From a virus: 64,000 nucleotides of DNA. Both the position numbers and the translations under genes were made by a program. Location: positions 1-64,000 of the IMG/VR virus record IMGVR_UViG_3300021475_000010; one strand, 5' to 3'. Below the pieces are notes generated by a model. The model saw only the letters and a list, made by a program, of their open reading frames with translations. It ran no database searches and was not told the origin of the DNA. Shown in pieces: positions 35,652 to 44,416 of the stretch; positions within the stretch are counted from its first letter, which is position 1; each line of letters opens with the position of its first letter.

Positions 35652-38600
35652 ATGCCAAAGGCAGTAAGTCTACACCACCATACGACGTACAGTTTCCTGG
35701 ACGGGCACGGTACGCCGGAGCAACACCTGCAGCGAGCAGCCGACCTCGGCTACACGCACCTCGCGTTTACCGAGCACGGCAATACTTCGTCACACTTCCG
35801 CGCGGAGAAAGCCGCCAAGAAGATTGGGGCCGTCACACCCATCTTCGGTATCGAGGGCTACACTGCGCCCGACGACGAGATGGATCGGCAGACCAAGTAC
35901 CACCTCACTATGCTGGCGATGAACCAGCGCGGGTATCGCAACCTGAACCTCTCTGTCACGCGGAGCTTCAAGCAGCACAAGTGGCACCCGACGATAACAG
36001 GCTCGGACCTGGTAGAGTTCAATGACGGGCTCATCGTCCTGTCCGGTTGCTCCGGTAGCCGCCTCGCGTGCGAGATGATCGGCGGCAAGGGTATCCCCGC
36101 GCCAGAGACTACGAAACAAAAATGGGCAGCGTTTGAGAAATGCGAAGGCATCGCGACCAGGTTCGCTAAGTCGTTCAACGACGGCCGGTTCTACATCGAG
36201 GTACAGGCGTTCCCAGAGCTAGAGTCGACGCGCAAGATCAACACGGCGTACGCGAAGCTGAGCAAGGTTACCGGCATACCGCTCGCAATGACTCTCGACT
36301 GCCACTACGTACTCCCGACCGATAACGAGATGCAGGTTATCCTGCACGCCTGCGGTCCGCAAGGCCGAGGCATGGCTACCGCCGATGAGATGCTGCGACG
36401 CTGGAACTACGACGTACTGCTCACGCTGCCGACATCTGATAAGATAATCGTCAAGAAGCTAATCGACACCGGCATTCCGCGTGAACAGGCATGGGAAGCC
36501 GTCATGAACACGGCCGACATCGCCGCTCGCTGTAACGTTACACTGCCCAAGGCTGAGCGACTCCAGTACCCCTGCCCGGACGGATGGACAGCTGAGGAGC
36601 TGATCTGGGAATGGCTGCGCGAAGGGTGGCGCTACCGCAACATCGGTAACCGCTCGCGTAAGGACCAGGACTGGTTCGCTGAGCGAGTCCAGTACGAGAT
36701 GAAGCATATCACTGAGAAAGACTTCATCGACTTCTTCCTGGCCACCGCGGACGTGATCCGCTGGTGTAAGCACGACGGTAACGGCGTCCCCATTCCGGTC
36801 GGACCCGGCCGAGGTAGCGCGGCCGCATCCGTTGTATGCTGGCTGCTGGAGATTACCGAGATTGACCCGGCCCGGTATCCGGGCATGATCTTCGAGCGGT
36901 TCATCGACACGACGCGAGTCGACCCGCCCGACATTGACCTGGACTTCGCCGACGACCGCCGTCATGAAGTGCGCGAGTACCTGGAGAGGAAATATGGTGT
37001 TGACTGTGTGGGCACTATTGCTAACTTCATCCGCTATCGAGGCAAGAACGCTCTGGTCGATGTCGCTAGGGTGCATAGCGTACCAAAGGCTGCCAAGGAT
37101 GTCGTCTCCAACCTCATCATCGAGAGGTCTGGTGGTGATTCACGGTTCGATGCTTCCCTGGCGGATACGGCCGAGATGTTCCCTAACGCTAAGGCAATCT
37201 TCGATGCCTTCCCTGCGCTGTGGCTGGCTACAAGACTCGAAGGCGGCGTGCGCGGAATGTCCGTTCATGCGGCCGGACTGGTTGTCGCCAACTCGCCGCT
37301 CACAGATGTATGCGCCGTATATGAACGGGACGGACGACGAGTCCTAAGCATTGACAAGTATGACGCCGAGTACGCGGGCATGCTCAAGATGGACTTCCTT
37401 GGGCTGACTACCATGGGCATGATCGCCCGGTGCCTGGAGCTGACCGGCCTGACGCTGAAGGACCTCTATGCGATTCCAGATGACGATCCAGATACGCTCC
37501 GTGTATTTCAGCTCAATGATGTGGTCGGGATATTTCAGTTTGCGGGTCGCGCTACGAGGATTGTCTGTCGGGACGTACATCCAGACAACTTCGATGAAGT
37601 GGCTGCTGTCAATGCGCTATCACGACCAGGACCGCTGTTTTCGGGTACGACTGCGACGTATTGCGATGTCAAGCATAAGCGGGAAAAGGCTGTACGTTAC
37701 CATCCCCTGGTTGACGAGATCACATCAAATACCTTCGGCCAGATCATATACCAGGAACAAATCCTGAAGATACTTCAGGTGATAGGCGGCTTCGAGTGGA
37801 CGGACCTCAATGAGATTCGGCGCATCATTGCGAAGAAGATTGGCCAGGCTGCGTTCCAAGTCTCAATGCAGAACTTCATCGACGGCGCAAAGAGACTGCA
37901 TGGCATGGACGCTAAAACTGCTGAGGAAGTATGGAAGCATCTAGTCACGTCGGGGACATACGCATTTAACATTGCCCACGCCGTCAGCTACTCAGTCGTG
38001 GCATGGTGGTGTGCCTACCTCAAGACGCACTACCCTGTCGAGTTCTACGCCTCGTCTCTCTCCAAGGCCGAGCCCGGCAAGGAAACTGAGTTCAAGCTGA
38101 TGCGCGACGCAGTGGCCCATGGCGTCCCAGTCCGCGCGCCGAACTGGAACAGCGGCCCAACCTGGCAGCCTGCCCAGGGCAAGAACGGACCCTACCTTAC
38201 CGCTGGCCTAACCGTAGTGCCCGGTATCGCAGACAAGACCGCGGCCTCCATCCTCAACGCGCGGAAGGAACAGCCCTTCACCGGATGGGCCGACATGATC
38301 CGCGCGCACGGCGTCGGGCCCAAGACTGTCGAGTCGATGAAGCAGTTCGCGGATGACGATGACCCGTTCGGGCTAGAGCGAGCGCGGAGGATCATTGATA
38401 AGGTCACTGCCGCTATAATCGAGAAAGAACTGAAGGCTCCGATCCCAACTCACAACGGCGACGACGTATCGAAGATCATACCGCCGAAGTGGATGACGCA
38501 TAACAAGGGCGAGACGGTCGTATATGTCGGTATCGTCAAGGGCCGGTACTATCAGGACATCGTAGAGAACATCCATTCGAGGACAGGCAAGGACGTTGAT

Positions 38601-38837
38601 GAGATTCTAGAAACGCTCAAGGACAAGAACCTGCGCAAGTATTGCACGCTCCAGTGCTACGACGATAGCATCGAGGAAGTCTACGGCCGTATCACTCGGT
38701 ACGCATTCCCCAAGCTGAGGTCGCTACTGGAGCTAATCGAGGTCGGTCATGATGTCGTGGTCATGCGTGGCCGCAAGACTCCATTCTTCGGCAATAGTAT
38801 CGCGATAGATGATCTGTGGGTAGTCGACCCGGACTAG
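35652..38837 (+). CDS. dnaE: DNA polymerase III alpha-type replicative polymerase (DnaE-like)
   Basis: 1061 residues. The PHP domain starts at once (LHHHTTYSFLDG, FTEHGNTS, FGIEGYTA). The C-family polymerase core has GPGRGSAAAS (about 383-392) and the catalytic PDIDLDFADDRRHEVREY (about 426-443). YQEQILKILQ and HAVSYSVVAWWCAYLKTHYP are typical of DnaE. The later region includes a helix-hairpin-helix (FTGWADMIRAHGVGPKTVES). About 100 residues shorter than E. coli DnaE. It is the phage's main replicase and a single-gene unit between two promoters. Confidence 0.95.
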   Translation: MPKAVSLHHHTTYSFLDGHGTPEQHLQRAADLGYTHLAFTEHGNTSSHFRAEKAAKKIGAVTPIFGIEGYTAPDDEMDRQTKYHLTMLAMNQRGYRNLNLSVTRSFKQHKWHPTITGSDLVEFNDGLIVLSGCSGSRLACEMIGGKGIPAPETTKQKWAAFEKCEGIATRFAKSFNDGRFYIEVQAFPELESTRKINTAYAKLSKVTGIPLAMTLDCHYVLPTDNEMQVILHACGPQGRGMATADEMLRRWNYDVLLTLPTSDKIIVKKLIDTGIPREQAWEAVMNTADIAARCNVTLPKAERLQYPCPDGWTAEELIWEWLREGWRYRNIGNRSRKDQDWFAERVQYEMKHITEKDFIDFFLATADVIRWCKHDGNGVPIPVGPGRGSAAASVVCWLLEITEIDPARYPGMIFERFIDTTRVDPPDIDLDFADDRRHEVREYLERKYGVDCVGTIANFIRYRGKNALVDVARVHSVPKAAKDVVSNLIIERSGGDSRFDASLADTAEMFPNAKAIFDAFPALWLATRLEGGVRGMSVHAAGLVVANSPLTDVCAVYERDGRRVLSIDKYDAEYAGMLKMDFLGLTTMGMIARCLELTGLTLKDLYAIPDDDPDTLRVFQLNDVVGIFQFAGRATRIVCRDVHPDNFDEVAAVNALSRPGPLFSGTTATYCDVKHKREKAVRYHPLVDEITSNTFGQIIYQEQILKILQVIGGFEWTDLNEIRRIIAKKIGQAAFQVSMQNFIDGAKRLHGMDAKTAEEVWKHLVTSGTYAFNIAHAVSYSVVAWWCAYLKTHYPVEFYASSLSKAEPGKETEFKLMRDAVAHGVPVRAPNWNSGPTWQPAQGKNGPYLTAGLTVVPGIADKTAASILNARKEQPFTGWADMIRAHGVGPKTVESMKQFADDDDPFGLERARRIIDKVTAAIIEKELKAPIPTHNGDDVSKIIPPKWMTHNKGETVVYVGIVKGRYYQDIVENIHSRTGKDVDEILETLKDKNLRKYCTLQCYDDSIEEVYGRITRYAFPKLRSLLELIEVGHDVVVMRGRKTPFFGNSIAIDDLWVVDPD

Positions 38838-38851
38838 CTCTCAGCTCGCGA

Positions 38852-38881
38852 TTCGACTTTCGGCCGTTCGTACGGTAGACT
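38852..38881 (+). promoter_or_regulatory. Promoter of the 38925-42536 gene group
   Basis: -35 TTCGAC (38852-38857), 18-base spacer with CGGCCGTTCGTACGG, -10 TAGACT (38876-38881), then TAACGGG. The clearest member of the genome's promoter family. Confidence 0.85.
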
Positions 38882-38924
38882 TAACGGGTAGGGCGGGAGC
38901 GCGCCCGGTGCAGGAAGGCAGAGG

Positions 38925-39170
38925 ATGGAATGCCCCAGATGTCATTCCGCAAATACCAGAGTTACCGACTCCAGACCAAGAGCCGGAACAATTCGGAGAC
39001 GCCGTGAATGCAATGAATGCAGCTTCAGGTTCTCCACTGAGGAAATCGTAATCAATTCGAGGACACGGGCAGGCAATGGGAACAGTAACTCCGATCGTAA
39101 CAGAACTCGCGCGCCAGCAGTGGCTCGCAAAGTACCCCGCGCGCTTTACAGCGTGCCGACAGGGCCATAA
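38925..39170 (+). CDS. NrdR-type zinc-ribbon protein (no ATP-cone)
   Basis: 81 residues. [34 protein letters not shown] matches the NrdR N-terminal zinc ribbon (CPxC, DSR, IRRRRExCxxC, RFTTxE) residue for residue in most places. NrdR normally continues with an ATP-cone of about 100 residues; here the frame ends in a low-complexity Asn/Ser/Arg tail that overlaps the next gene by 95 bases. NrdR represses ribonucleotide reductase genes, so a stand-alone DNA-binding ribbon may mimic or block host NrdR. First gene behind a strong promoter. Confidence 0.82.
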   Translation: MECPRCHSANTRVTDSRPRAGTIRRRRECNECSFRFSTEEIVINSRTRAGNGNSNSDRNRTRAPAVARKVPRALYSVPTGP

Positions 39171-39480
39171 CTTCCCCAAGCTCATCCCAGGACAGCGCAA
39201 GCTGACCCGTACCTGGATCGACCTGGACGAAGACCATGGCCGCATCATCAGCCAGCGTTGCACATGTGGGCGCGTCAGGTGGCGTCCTCTCAACCCGAAC
39301 AACACCCTCGGCGGCAAGGGGTGGAAGTACAAGGACCCCGACGGCTATGCTCAGCCTCCCGGCTACGGCTTCACTCGCGCGGACTTCGCGAACGTGTACT
39401 GGCCGGCCATCGTCGAGGACATCGAGCAGTCGGAGCAGGACATGGCCGCCGCTCTCAAGGAGCACAACGGCGATGGCTGA
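39076..39480 (+). CDS. Hypothetical protein with Cys motif
   Basis: 134 residues. Cys and His at CRQGH and CTCGRVRW suggest a zinc site. Mixed alpha/beta. ATG follows GGGCAGGCA, a weak site. Not recognised. Confidence 0.7.
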   Translation: MGTVTPIVTELARQQWLAKYPARFTACRQGHNFPKLIPGQRKLTRTWIDLDEDHGRIISQRCTCGRVRWRPLNPNNTLGGKGWKYKDPDGYAQPPGYGFTRADFANVYWPAIVEDIEQSEQDMAAALKEHNGDG

Positions 39481-39664
39481 AATGGTAGTGGCATACTACA
39501 TGCCCCACAACGACGGCGTTGAGTCGGGTATCCTGGATGGGCCAGGCCAGGACAGCGGGCTCGACCTAGTGGACCTGTACGAGGTCGATGGCGTAATCAA
39601 GACGTTCGCCAACAGGACCGAAGCAGACGAATGGCTGAGCAGTAAGGGTGTAAGCAATGCGTGA
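39473..39664 (+). CDS. Hypothetical acidic protein
   Basis: 63 residues, starting [11 protein letters not shown] compact beta-beta-alpha pattern ending EADEWLSSKG. Overlaps both neighbours by eight bases. Confidence 0.7.
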   Translation: MAEMVVAYYMPHNDGVESGILDGPGQDSGLDLVDLYEVDGVIKTFANRTEADEWLSSKGVSNA

Positions 39665-40007
39665 CCTCAACCTCGGACCGGATAGCCGGAAGCTCATTGA
39701 CAACTTCAACACGCTAGAGGCTAAGCGCCGCGCGGATGACGGCGCTGCCTACACCGAGAACACCGGCAACATAGCAGCGTGCGCAACGGCTATGGCCGCT
39801 ATGCTACAGCGCTGGATCGAGGTCGCCTGGTGCTGGCCCGATGCATGCCCCTCGCAGATATGCGGAGGCCCACACGTCAAGGTAAGGTACGACTTCGACA
39901 AGACCGTCGAGGTCATGGAACCGGCAAACAGAGTAGGGGAGACGTTCCCAGATGCCAAATACACCGTCGTCACCACTGCCACCGGGCTCACCCGGCGAAC
40001 CGACTAG
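39657..40007 (+). CDS. Hypothetical protein
   Basis: 116 residues. N-terminal helices (LIDNFNTLEAKRRADDGAAY), then WCWPDACPSQICGG with three Cys, then beta strands. Overlaps the following gene by 56 bases. Unknown. Confidence 0.68.
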   Translation: MRDLNLGPDSRKLIDNFNTLEAKRRADDGAAYTENTGNIAACATAMAAMLQRWIEVAWCWPDACPSQICGGPHVKVRYDFDKTVEVMEPANRVGETFPDAKYTVVTTATGLTRRTD

Positions 40008-40398
40008 CGGCTGCAAGGACTGCGACGTGCATCCCGAGCGCCTATGCGACGCCTACCCGAACTGCCCGCGTGGCGAGGCCGAGGTCGAGTTCGCCAAGCG
40101 CATCTCCACTCCGCGCGGCATCATCACGCCGCACGGTATCATGGAGATCATCCCGGCCACCCCATTCCGGCCCGACCTGCTGGAGCCGATGTCCGATGAG
40201 GAGCGGCGCGAGGCCACCCAGCGCTACATACTGGAGAAGTACGCCAAGACGATGCGAGAGCAAACCCTGGAGCCAGGGGACATCGACCCGACCGACATAG
40301 AAGGGGCAAGCGTCAAGAGCATCGCTCATTACTACGACAGGATGATCAGCCGTAGGACGGACGGATCGGACCCGCTAGTTCAAGAGCCGAAGGACTAG
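39952..40398 (+). CDS. Hypothetical protein with N-terminal Cys cluster
   Basis: 148 residues. CKDCDVHPERLCDAYPNC gives four Cys and a His, a likely zinc knuckle. A helical second half follows (EERREATQRYILEKYAKTMR). ATG follows GGGGAGACGTTCCCAG. Confidence 0.7.
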   Translation: MPNTPSSPLPPGSPGEPTSGCKDCDVHPERLCDAYPNCPRGEAEVEFAKRISTPRGIITPHGIMEIIPATPFRPDLLEPMSDEERREATQRYILEKYAKTMREQTLEPGDIDPTDIEGASVKSIAHYYDRMISRRTDGSDPLVQEPKD

Positions 40399-40400
40399 TC

Positions 40401-40736
40401 ATGAACGATGGCCTACCGCATCAGATGCCGCCGCGACCAGGGCCGCCAACGCCACCAACACGGCTGCATCCAACCACCCGAGTCCCACGCGTCTTTAGCC
40501 TACCAGGAACGATCGTGTACGCGGGATGCAGCCTCACCGCCCTGATCTTCATGATAGGGACGGGGTTCGGCCTACAGACGCCATGGTTCGTCATCCTTCC
40601 GTGCTTGCTCTACGTCTTCATCAGCTCCGGCATCATCGCATACGGACGGATCGAAAGCAACCGGGACTCCAAGGTCTACCTCCGATCGCTCCAGAGAGTA
40701 AGCGAAGCGAACAAGCGCATGAGGAAGATGAACTGA
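40401..40736 (+). CDS. Two-pass membrane protein
   Basis: 111 residues. A Pro-rich cytosolic start, then segments at about 37-56 and 60-78 (IVYAGCSLTALIFMIGTGFG; FVILPCLLYVFISSGIIAYG), then a basic helical tail. Unknown function. Confidence 0.72.
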   Translation: MNDGLPHQMPPRPGPPTPPTRLHPTTRVPRVFSLPGTIVYAGCSLTALIFMIGTGFGLQTPWFVILPCLLYVFISSGIIAYGRIESNRDSKVYLRSLQRVSEANKRMRKMN

Positions 40737-40891
40737 TGAAGTGGCCGCCATGTAACGCCAGGTTCTTCACGAAGGAAAGCGCCGACTGGGCTGTCCAACC
40801 CTACATATGGAGGAAATGTAACCGTCCATGGGGCCACTGGTTCGCCGGTCTCAATCATGAAGGGCCGGTGATTGAAGATGCCGATGCCTGA
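40736..40891 (+). CDS. Hypothetical small protein
   Basis: 51 residues, starting MKWPPCNARF, rich in Trp, with RPWGHWFAGLNHEGP near the end, a motif often found in small actinophage proteins. The ATG overlaps the previous stop. Confidence 0.68.
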   Translation: MKWPPCNARFFTKESADWAVQPYIWRKCNRPWGHWFAGLNHEGPVIEDADA

Positions 40892-41195
40892 CCCGGTCAT
40901 GGTGGTCTGCGTCGATGGCCCGACGCGGGGTCGGCTCCGCGCCGTCACGAGCGGAGAGAAGACAAGGTTCCACGCCTACGACATGTCAGCTGTAACAGCG
41001 ACAAGAGTCGAGGACTCACATGACCTCGTCTTCGACGCGCTGACCTATCACGTACATCAGATCGCATTCCTCGGCTTCTGCGTCAGGGTAGCGTCGATGC
41101 AGATAGACCCAGCCAACATCGACCCGTACGATGTCATCTCGTCCCTGTTCAATGAGGCCGGGCGCCAGGCGACCTACAGAGTGAACAGTGAGTAG
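40878..41195 (+). CDS. Hypothetical protein
   Basis: 105 residues from ATG 40878; ATG 40884 or TTG 40872 are possible alternatives. Beta-rich N-terminal half (PVMVVCVDGPTRGRLRAV), helical end. Not recognised. Confidence 0.65.
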   Translation: MPMPDPVMVVCVDGPTRGRLRAVTSGEKTRFHAYDMSAVTATRVEDSHDLVFDALTYHVHQIAFLGFCVRVASMQIDPANIDPYDVISSLFNEAGRQATYRVNSE

Positions 41196-41409
41196 ACTAC
41201 CAGACGGCATGTCGGCAAGGACAGTCGGCTCGCTCGTCAATCGGAGCGAAGCCATCGTCGCCATGTTCGACGCCGAGACCAAGGATTACGCATTCGGCGA
41301 CTCCGGCGACGCAGAGAGCTACGCAGCCGAGATGGCCGACATTCTAGAGAGATGGATACAATCATACAGGGCTAGCCTCGATAGGCACCCGAGCACGAGC
41401 AAGGAGTAG
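41188..41409 (+). CDS. Hypothetical helical protein
   Basis: 73 residues. GTG start overlapping the previous gene. Mostly helical with ILERWIQSYRASLD. Unknown. Confidence 0.65.
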   Translation: MSRLPDGMSARTVGSLVNRSEAIVAMFDAETKDYAFGDSGDAESYAAEMADILERWIQSYRASLDRHPSTSKE

Positions 41410-41411
41410 TC

Positions 41412-41852
41412 ATGGCAGGACTACGGACGGCAGTGAAGCCTCCAAGCGCAAAGCCGCCAGTAATCATCGTCGCGGATAGCGAAATGGACACACCTACATT
41501 CGCCGCTCATTTTACGAAGCGACACAAGAGCAGCCTGGCCGGAATGCCCGAGCTACCAGCCAGTATAGACTTCGGCATGGAGCAGAGCTATCGGGCATTC
41601 CACAGACGGCTACATGGGCTCCGCAGGTACAAGCACGAACACGAACCTGACGCGCCTGAGGTCGGCATCGACCGCGCGCTCGAATGCCTCTTCGAGAACC
41701 ACAACTGGGGGTGGAAGCAGCTAGCTGGTATCGATGCACTGGTCGCAGTGTTCCCAACCGGCGACATAGCCGTCAAGGCCAAGGGCTATAAGATCCAGCA
41801 CTTTAACGAGATAGACGAAGCAACGGACTACCTACTCAAGTTCTCCCTCTAG
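41412..41852 (+). CDS. Hypothetical protein
   Basis: 146 residues. Helical centre with charged residues (FHRRLHGLRRYKHEHEPDAP) and an alpha/beta end (ALVAVFPTGDIAVKAKGYKI). ATG follows GCAAGGAGTAGTC. Confidence 0.7.
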   Translation: MAGLRTAVKPPSAKPPVIIVADSEMDTPTFAAHFTKRHKSSLAGMPELPASIDFGMEQSYRAFHRRLHGLRRYKHEHEPDAPEVGIDRALECLFENHNWGWKQLAGIDALVAVFPTGDIAVKAKGYKIQHFNEIDEATDYLLKFSL

Positions 41853-41874
41853 CAGCAGCCAAAGGCAGGGCAGC

Positions 41875-42144
41875 ATGGAGATACAAACCTTCGCGTGGGC
41901 CGCTCCTATCCCGCGCCACCTGTACCTCGACAAGGAAGCTCTCTACTCGATCATCATGGGCGAGTTTGAGGGTCGGCTACGTGACGAGGGCGGCACCAGG
42001 GTTCCCGGCCCGATACGAATGAGGTTCCTCGGCTTCGGCTACATCGACGATGACAGCATGCAGGAGGTCATGGTCAAGACGGAGCTAAGCCCACTCTGGA
42101 CATACGCGGTATGTCACGTATCATGTCCGGCGGTGAAGGGATGA
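41875..42144 (+). CDS. Hypothetical protein
   Basis: 89 residues, alpha/beta. AAAGGCAGGGCAGC lies before the ATG. Overlaps the next start (ATGA). Not recognised. Confidence 0.68.
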   Translation: MEIQTFAWAAPIPRHLYLDKEALYSIIMGEFEGRLRDEGGTRVPGPIRMRFLGFGYIDDDSMQEVMVKTELSPLWTYAVCHVSCPAVKG

Positions 42145-42536
42145 AGTCAGCTACCGTCGAGCTACCGCCTCTCAAGCGAATGCCCGAGCGCCTGGGTGGA
42201 CACGTCATCTATGCTACCGGTGAGGAGAGCTTGTGCCCAGAGCATCAGTTCTGCTGCTACACCGGAGACGAGAAGCGCAGGTGCCATGTCTGCCATAGCA
42301 ATACACACCTCACCGACGACCATGGCGACCTACCGCCAGAACGCCTCGCGCCATGCCTATGCGGCAAGTGCGGAGAGCTGTTCACCAGCGTGACAGGATT
42401 CAACATGCACTTCGGCCGGGGCTACAAGTGTCGCAACCCCGAGAAGCGCGGACTGATCCTCGTCAGGCAGAAGGACAAGTATGGTACAGTGTGGCAGCTC
42501 TGGGCAAAGCCCGGCTCTAGACCCGAAGACATCTAA
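42141..42536 (+). CDS. Zinc-finger protein, last gene of the main + block
   Basis: 131 residues, starting MKSATVELPP. CPEHQFCC with CHVCHSNTH is one possible site; CLCGKCGELFTSVTGFNMHF, then GYKC, is a C2H2-like second site. GGTGAAGGG lies upstream. Likely nucleic-acid-binding. Confidence 0.72.
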   Translation: MKSATVELPPLKRMPERLGGHVIYATGEESLCPEHQFCCYTGDEKRRCHVCHSNTHLTDDHGDLPPERLAPCLCGKCGELFTSVTGFNMHFGRGYKCRNPEKRGLILVRQKDKYGTVWQLWAKPGSRPEDI

Positions 42537-42777
42537 CCGGTAGCGCGCTAGACCGCGCGGATAGGTCGACCCCTACTCGATACCCTAGAACCGTACGCGA
42601 GGACCGGAGCGTGGCTCCAGTCCTCTTGCGTGGCACCTAGCCTCTCCCCGCCTATCGCGGCAGGTACTGCCATTGGTCTAGACGCAGCCGTCCGATCGGC
42701 GTATCGTCCTAACCGGCAGCCGTCCGAAAAGCACCCCCGCAACCTGTGTAGGACGGACCTTCAAGGAGACGACCATC
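42537..42777. other. Intergenic stretch before the LysM gene
   Basis: Holds a terminator (42599-42625), a palindrome TAGCGCGCTA and a few GTCGAC/TACTCGA units like the left-end decamers (42565-42590). A promoter for the LysM gene is expected between about 42690 and 42750 but I cannot identify one with confidence. Confidence 0.5.
42599..42625 (+). terminator. Terminator of the main + block
   Basis: GAGGACCGGAGC-GTG-GCTCCAGTCCTC, a 12-position stem with a single C/A mismatch and a 3-base loop, followed by TTGCG. Confidence 0.7.
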
Positions 42778-43413
42778 ATGCCCGTCTTGGCCGTAAAGGC
42801 AGCAGCCCTGCTGGTAGCAGCAACAGGCCTGCTTGCCGGAGGCAAAGCGGAACTGGCCGGTCACGAGCAGGCTAGCTCCGCGCAAGTGGTCAAGGTCATC
42901 TACATCGTCAAGCCCGGCGACACGCTAAGCAGAATCGCCGGGTACTTTTGCCACAACCCGTCCAAGTACCGGGAACTGGCATCAGCCAACGGGATTAGCA
43001 ACCCCAACGTCATCGACGTGGGCCAGCGCATCTGGCTTGCCTGCGGCGGTTCCGGCGGCGGCAGTAACAGCGCATCTAGCTCCGCGCGCTCCGGCTCTAT
43101 CAGCGGCTCCAGCTACGCGCAAGGCTCAGCGGTCGTACCAGGCACGTCGGTCGTGTACAGCGAGGCTGGTCTAGCTCGCCTGTGGGTCGCGGCTGGAGGC
43201 TCAGGCGGTACGGCTTGGCACGCGGCCTGCATCGCGGAGCACGAGTCGTCCGGTCGTACATGGGTGGTCTCGCCCACCAACGACTGGGGCCTCTGGCAGA
43301 TTCATGATGGAGGCTACTCGATGCTCAACGCGTTCGCCAACGCACAGAGAGCCATCTCCATGTCCAGCAACGGCAGGGACTGGAGTCAATGGTCTACGCG
43401 CGGCGACTGTTAG
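42778..43413 (+). CDS. Secreted LysM plus transglycosylase-like lysis protein
   Basis: 211 residues. A signal-like N-terminus (ALLVAATGLLAGGKAELAG). LysM domain at about 39-84 (YIVKPGDTLSRIAGYFCHNP, then ANGISN and VIDVGQRIWLAC). A Gly/Ser linker, then a lysozyme/transglycosylase-like domain from about 125: AACIAEHESSGR carries the likely catalytic Glu, followed by WGLWQIHDGGY. Resembles actinobacterial resuscitation-promoting or SLT proteins. AAGGAGACG lies before the ATG. It converges on the late operon and may act in lysis or host wall remodelling. Confidence 0.87.
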   Translation: MPVLAVKAAALLVAATGLLAGGKAELAGHEQASSAQVVKVIYIVKPGDTLSRIAGYFCHNPSKYRELASANGISNPNVIDVGQRIWLACGGSGGGSNSASSSARSGSISGSSYAQGSAVVPGTSVVYSEAGLARLWVAAGGSGGTAWHAACIAEHESSGRTWVVSPTNDWGLWQIHDGGYSMLNAFANAQRAISMSSNGRDWSQWSTRGDC

Positions 43414-43423
43414 CTCCACAAGC

Positions 43424-43468
43424 GAACGGCCGGCCAGGCTCTCCCGAGACAGGACTGGTCGGCCGTTC
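43424..43468. terminator. Bidirectional terminator between converging operons
   Basis: GAACGGCCGGCCAG pairs with CTGGTCGGCCGTTC (one G/T position) around a 17-base loop. It ends both the LysM transcript and the late operon. Confidence 0.75.
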
Positions 43469-43475
43469 CCTTTGC

Positions 43476-43637
43476 CTAGATGTTCTCGACCGTCACATCC
43501 CCGACGGTCACGTTGACCGTCTCGTTGGTGGACTGGTCGACGTAGGTAATGCCGCCAGCCTCTCCGATCGCATCGGCCGTCTTGGTGGCGGCCTCCATGT
43601 TCTCGAAGTTCTTGAGGCGGATGAGTACGTCGGCCAT
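43476..43637 (-). CDS. Hypothetical small protein
   Basis: 53 residues, starting MADVLIRLKN, ending with beta strands (VNVTVGDVTVENI). AAGAGG lies five bases before the ATG. Last gene of the late operon. Overlapped by the C-terminal codons of the next gene upstream. Confidence 0.65.
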   Translation of the reverse strand: MADVLIRLKNFENMEAATKTADAIGEAGGITYVDQSTNETVNVTVGDVTVENI

Positions 43638-43960
43638 AACGGCCTCTTGTTCTCTGTCTGGCTGAGCTGCTGCCGTAGCAGGTAGCCCTCCAGCTCCCAG
43701 ATCTTGTCGCGGGCCTCCGCACGTGCGATGTCCCGGCCGATGCCCTCGTCAAAGTTCTCCGGGCTAGCAGCGGCCGAGCTACCGGTCACGACGAACCCGT
43801 TGACGAGCGTGAGCGCAGCCACGGTCACTGTGGTGCCTGGGAAGACGTAGAACTGCTCGTTCACGATCTTGGCGTCAATGTCCCCAGGCGTGACACGCGG
43901 AGCGTCCAGGCGCTTGGCTCGCACTGCCTCTTCGATCGCGCTCTCGTCCATTGTGCTCAT
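43508..43960 (-). CDS. N4 Gp49 / Sf6 gene 66 family protein
   Basis: 150 codons; the first 108 are the family part. KIVNEQFYVFPGTTVTVAAL, TLVNGFVVTGSSA, PENFDEGIGRDIARAEARDK and IWELEGYLL match the N4 Gp49/Sf6 Gp66 family (PF13876), small phage proteins of unknown biochemical role. Residues after about 108 (Ser/Arg/Pro-rich) overlap the 43476 gene and are probably not functional. Confidence 0.78.
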   Translation of the reverse strand: MSTMDESAIEEAVRAKRLDAPRVTPGDIDAKIVNEQFYVFPGTTVTVAALTLVNGFVVTGSSAAASPENFDEGIGRDIARAEARDKIWELEGYLLRQQLSQTENKRPLWPTYSSASRTSRTWRPPPRRPMRSERLAALPTSTSPPTRRST

Positions 43961-43965
43961 GACTG

Positions 43966-44079
43966 CTACTTCTTCTTTCTCTTGTCCGGCCTCCTGGCCG
44001 GGTCTGGTAGGTCAACTTCGACCTGGACTGGGTACTCGACGCCGCCAACCGTGACAACGCCGGTGATGACGGCGATCAT
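43966..44079 (-). CDS. Hypothetical small basic-tailed protein
   Basis: 37 residues, starting MIAVITGVVT, ending in a Lys/Arg run (RRPDKRKKK). It starts one base after the upstream stop. The ribosome site is weak, so modest confidence. Confidence 0.5.
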   Translation of the reverse strand: MIAVITGVVTVGGVEYPVQVEVDLPDPARRPDKRKKK

Positions 44080-44080
44080 A

Positions 44081-44359
44081 TCACGGCACGACTGCGGTGA
44101 ACTCCGCGTCGCTCGCGCCCTGCACGAACGTCAGGCCGTCGCACGTCGGGACTCCGAACGTGACGTCAGCAGCCGGTGTGCCGGGGAGCGTGATGTCTGT
44201 GGACACGTTGTAGGTCTGCCCAGCGACCACGACCGTACCGCGTACAGTCGCACCCTGCGGGTCGATGGGATCGTTGCCGTCCACCTGGTAGGTAACGATC
44301 AGGGTATCGCCGTGATCCGGCGCGGTAGGGGTTGCGTTGATATCGCACGAGACTGGCAT
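44081..44359 (-). CDS. Hypothetical beta-rich (Ig-like) protein
   Basis: 92 residues with alternating beta strands (DTLIVTYQVDGND, ATVRGTVVVAGQTYNVST), similar to an immunoglobulin-like virion or surface-binding domain. GGAGAG lies before the ATG. Its place in the late operon suggests a virion or lysis-stage role. Confidence 0.7.
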   Translation of the reverse strand: MPVSCDINATPTAPDHGDTLIVTYQVDGNDPIDPQGATVRGTVVVAGQTYNVSTDITLPGTPAADVTFGVPTCDGLTFVQGASDAEFTAVVP

Positions 44360-44416
44360 CTTTGTTCTCTCCGATTTACTTCGTTTCGTTCGTAGGTTTG
44401 CCGGGTAGGGGTCCGG

